Source of the DNA: Fibrobacter succinogenes
GTDB taxonomy: Bacteria > Fibrobacterota > Fibrobacteria > Fibrobacterales > Fibrobacteraceae
Length of the DNA: 36,456 bases
Assembly (NCBI GenBank): GCA_902762305.1
Contig: CACWNW010000032.1
Span: 1-36,456 of the forward strand
Reading direction: 5' to 3'
Shown here: in pieces, positions 36,322 through 36,456 of the stretch
Position numbering within the stretch: position 1 is the stretch's first letter
Layout: each line of letters begins with the position of its first letter
Notes under the pieces: model-generated
Database searches by the model: none
What the model saw: the letters and a program-made list of their open reading frames with translations, nothing else
What the model was told of the DNA's origin: nothing
Position numbers and translations under genes: made by a program

Positions 36322-36456
36322 ATCGGTTAGCATTCCCACGACAACAGCGCCGTTATAGTGGCGATAATGGTTCCCCTGAAGTTCTAGGGTCGATTGACGC
36401 CCCGCTCTTTGTCTATGAAATCCTGGCAGAACGTGTATCGGCAGATTCGGTCGGTA
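36309..36456 (+). CDS. Possible partial ORF at the right edge (flanking gene)
   Basis: After a stop at 36303 this frame is open to the window edge and reads LSHENRLAFPRQQRRYSGDN, then GSPEVLGSIDAPLFVYEILA. The later part looks like ordinary protein; the first codons may be phage-end sequence, with the true start lost or farther along. Open frames also exist on the other strand over the same short stretch, so this is tentative. Probably the chromosomal gene beyond the prophage. Confidence 0.3.
   Translation, partial: MSHENRLAFPRQQRRYSGDNGSPEVLGSIDAPLFVYEILAERVSADSVG

Noticed and set aside
36300..36456. Two minus-strand open frames at the right edge
   Set aside because: They overlap the + strand frame, which reads more like protein. 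The stretch is too short to decide firmly, so only the + frame is listed, with low confidence.

Overview
The window is an almost complete Mu-like (transposable, contractile-tailed) prophage of about 36 kb with a diversity-generating retroelement (DGR) at its right end. The host is most likely a Fibrobacter or close relative. The diversified tail-tip protein carries the FISUMP domain, named for its expansion in Fibrobacter succinogenes, and the moderately GC-rich, AAGGAG-led gene style fits. A short host gene tail lies at the left edge (1-117) and a possible flanking open frame at the right edge (36309 on). The exact prophage ends are not proven. I found no integrase, tRNA, rRNA or CRISPR array.

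Left third: an AT-rich singleton gene (417-815, +) faces, across a bidirectional terminator, a tightly overlapping leftward early operon (9643 down to 868). Its order is a Ner/Cro-like regulator, BRO antirepressor, zinc protein, MuA-like DDE transposase, small ORF, MuB-like ATPase, GemA, DUF3164, small ORFs including a holin-like protein, a structured non-coding stretch, DUF1353, a one-TM protein, an amidase endolysin, an ASCH protein and a DUF3850 protein. Face-to-face promoters with repeated operators (9675-9742) separate it from the rightward CI-type repressor. Next to the repressor is a 121-aa protein that aligns without gaps to a DNA-binding segment of the phage's own transposase. It is followed by a decayed gene junction, a zinc-ribbon membrane protein and a Mor-type activator.

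Middle and right: unlike Mu, the late genes diverge from about 17.8 kb. The leftward arm holds a small TM protein, small and large terminase, portal, MuF (with a toxin-like C-terminus) and the gpG-like protein. The rightward arm (17856-33993) holds protease/scaffold, decoration protein, capsid, neck proteins, sheath, tube, a tail chaperone with a -1 frameshift, tape measure, baseplate proteins and fibres. A near-perfect dyad at 17803-17823 lies between the two arms. The baseplate J protein has a discoidin-like domain inserted in it.

DGR: the variable protein (33073-33993) ends in a 191-bp variable repeat. It differs from the template repeat (34984-35174) at 17 positions, every one an adenine in the template. 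An 8-bp hairpin follows the variable repeat, then a terminator, a 275-aa accessory protein that looks like an MSL-type domain fused to an Avd-type helical bundle, the template, a hairpin covering the RT ribosome-binding site and start, and the reverse transcriptase. Together these should diversify the tip adhesin of the phage tail.
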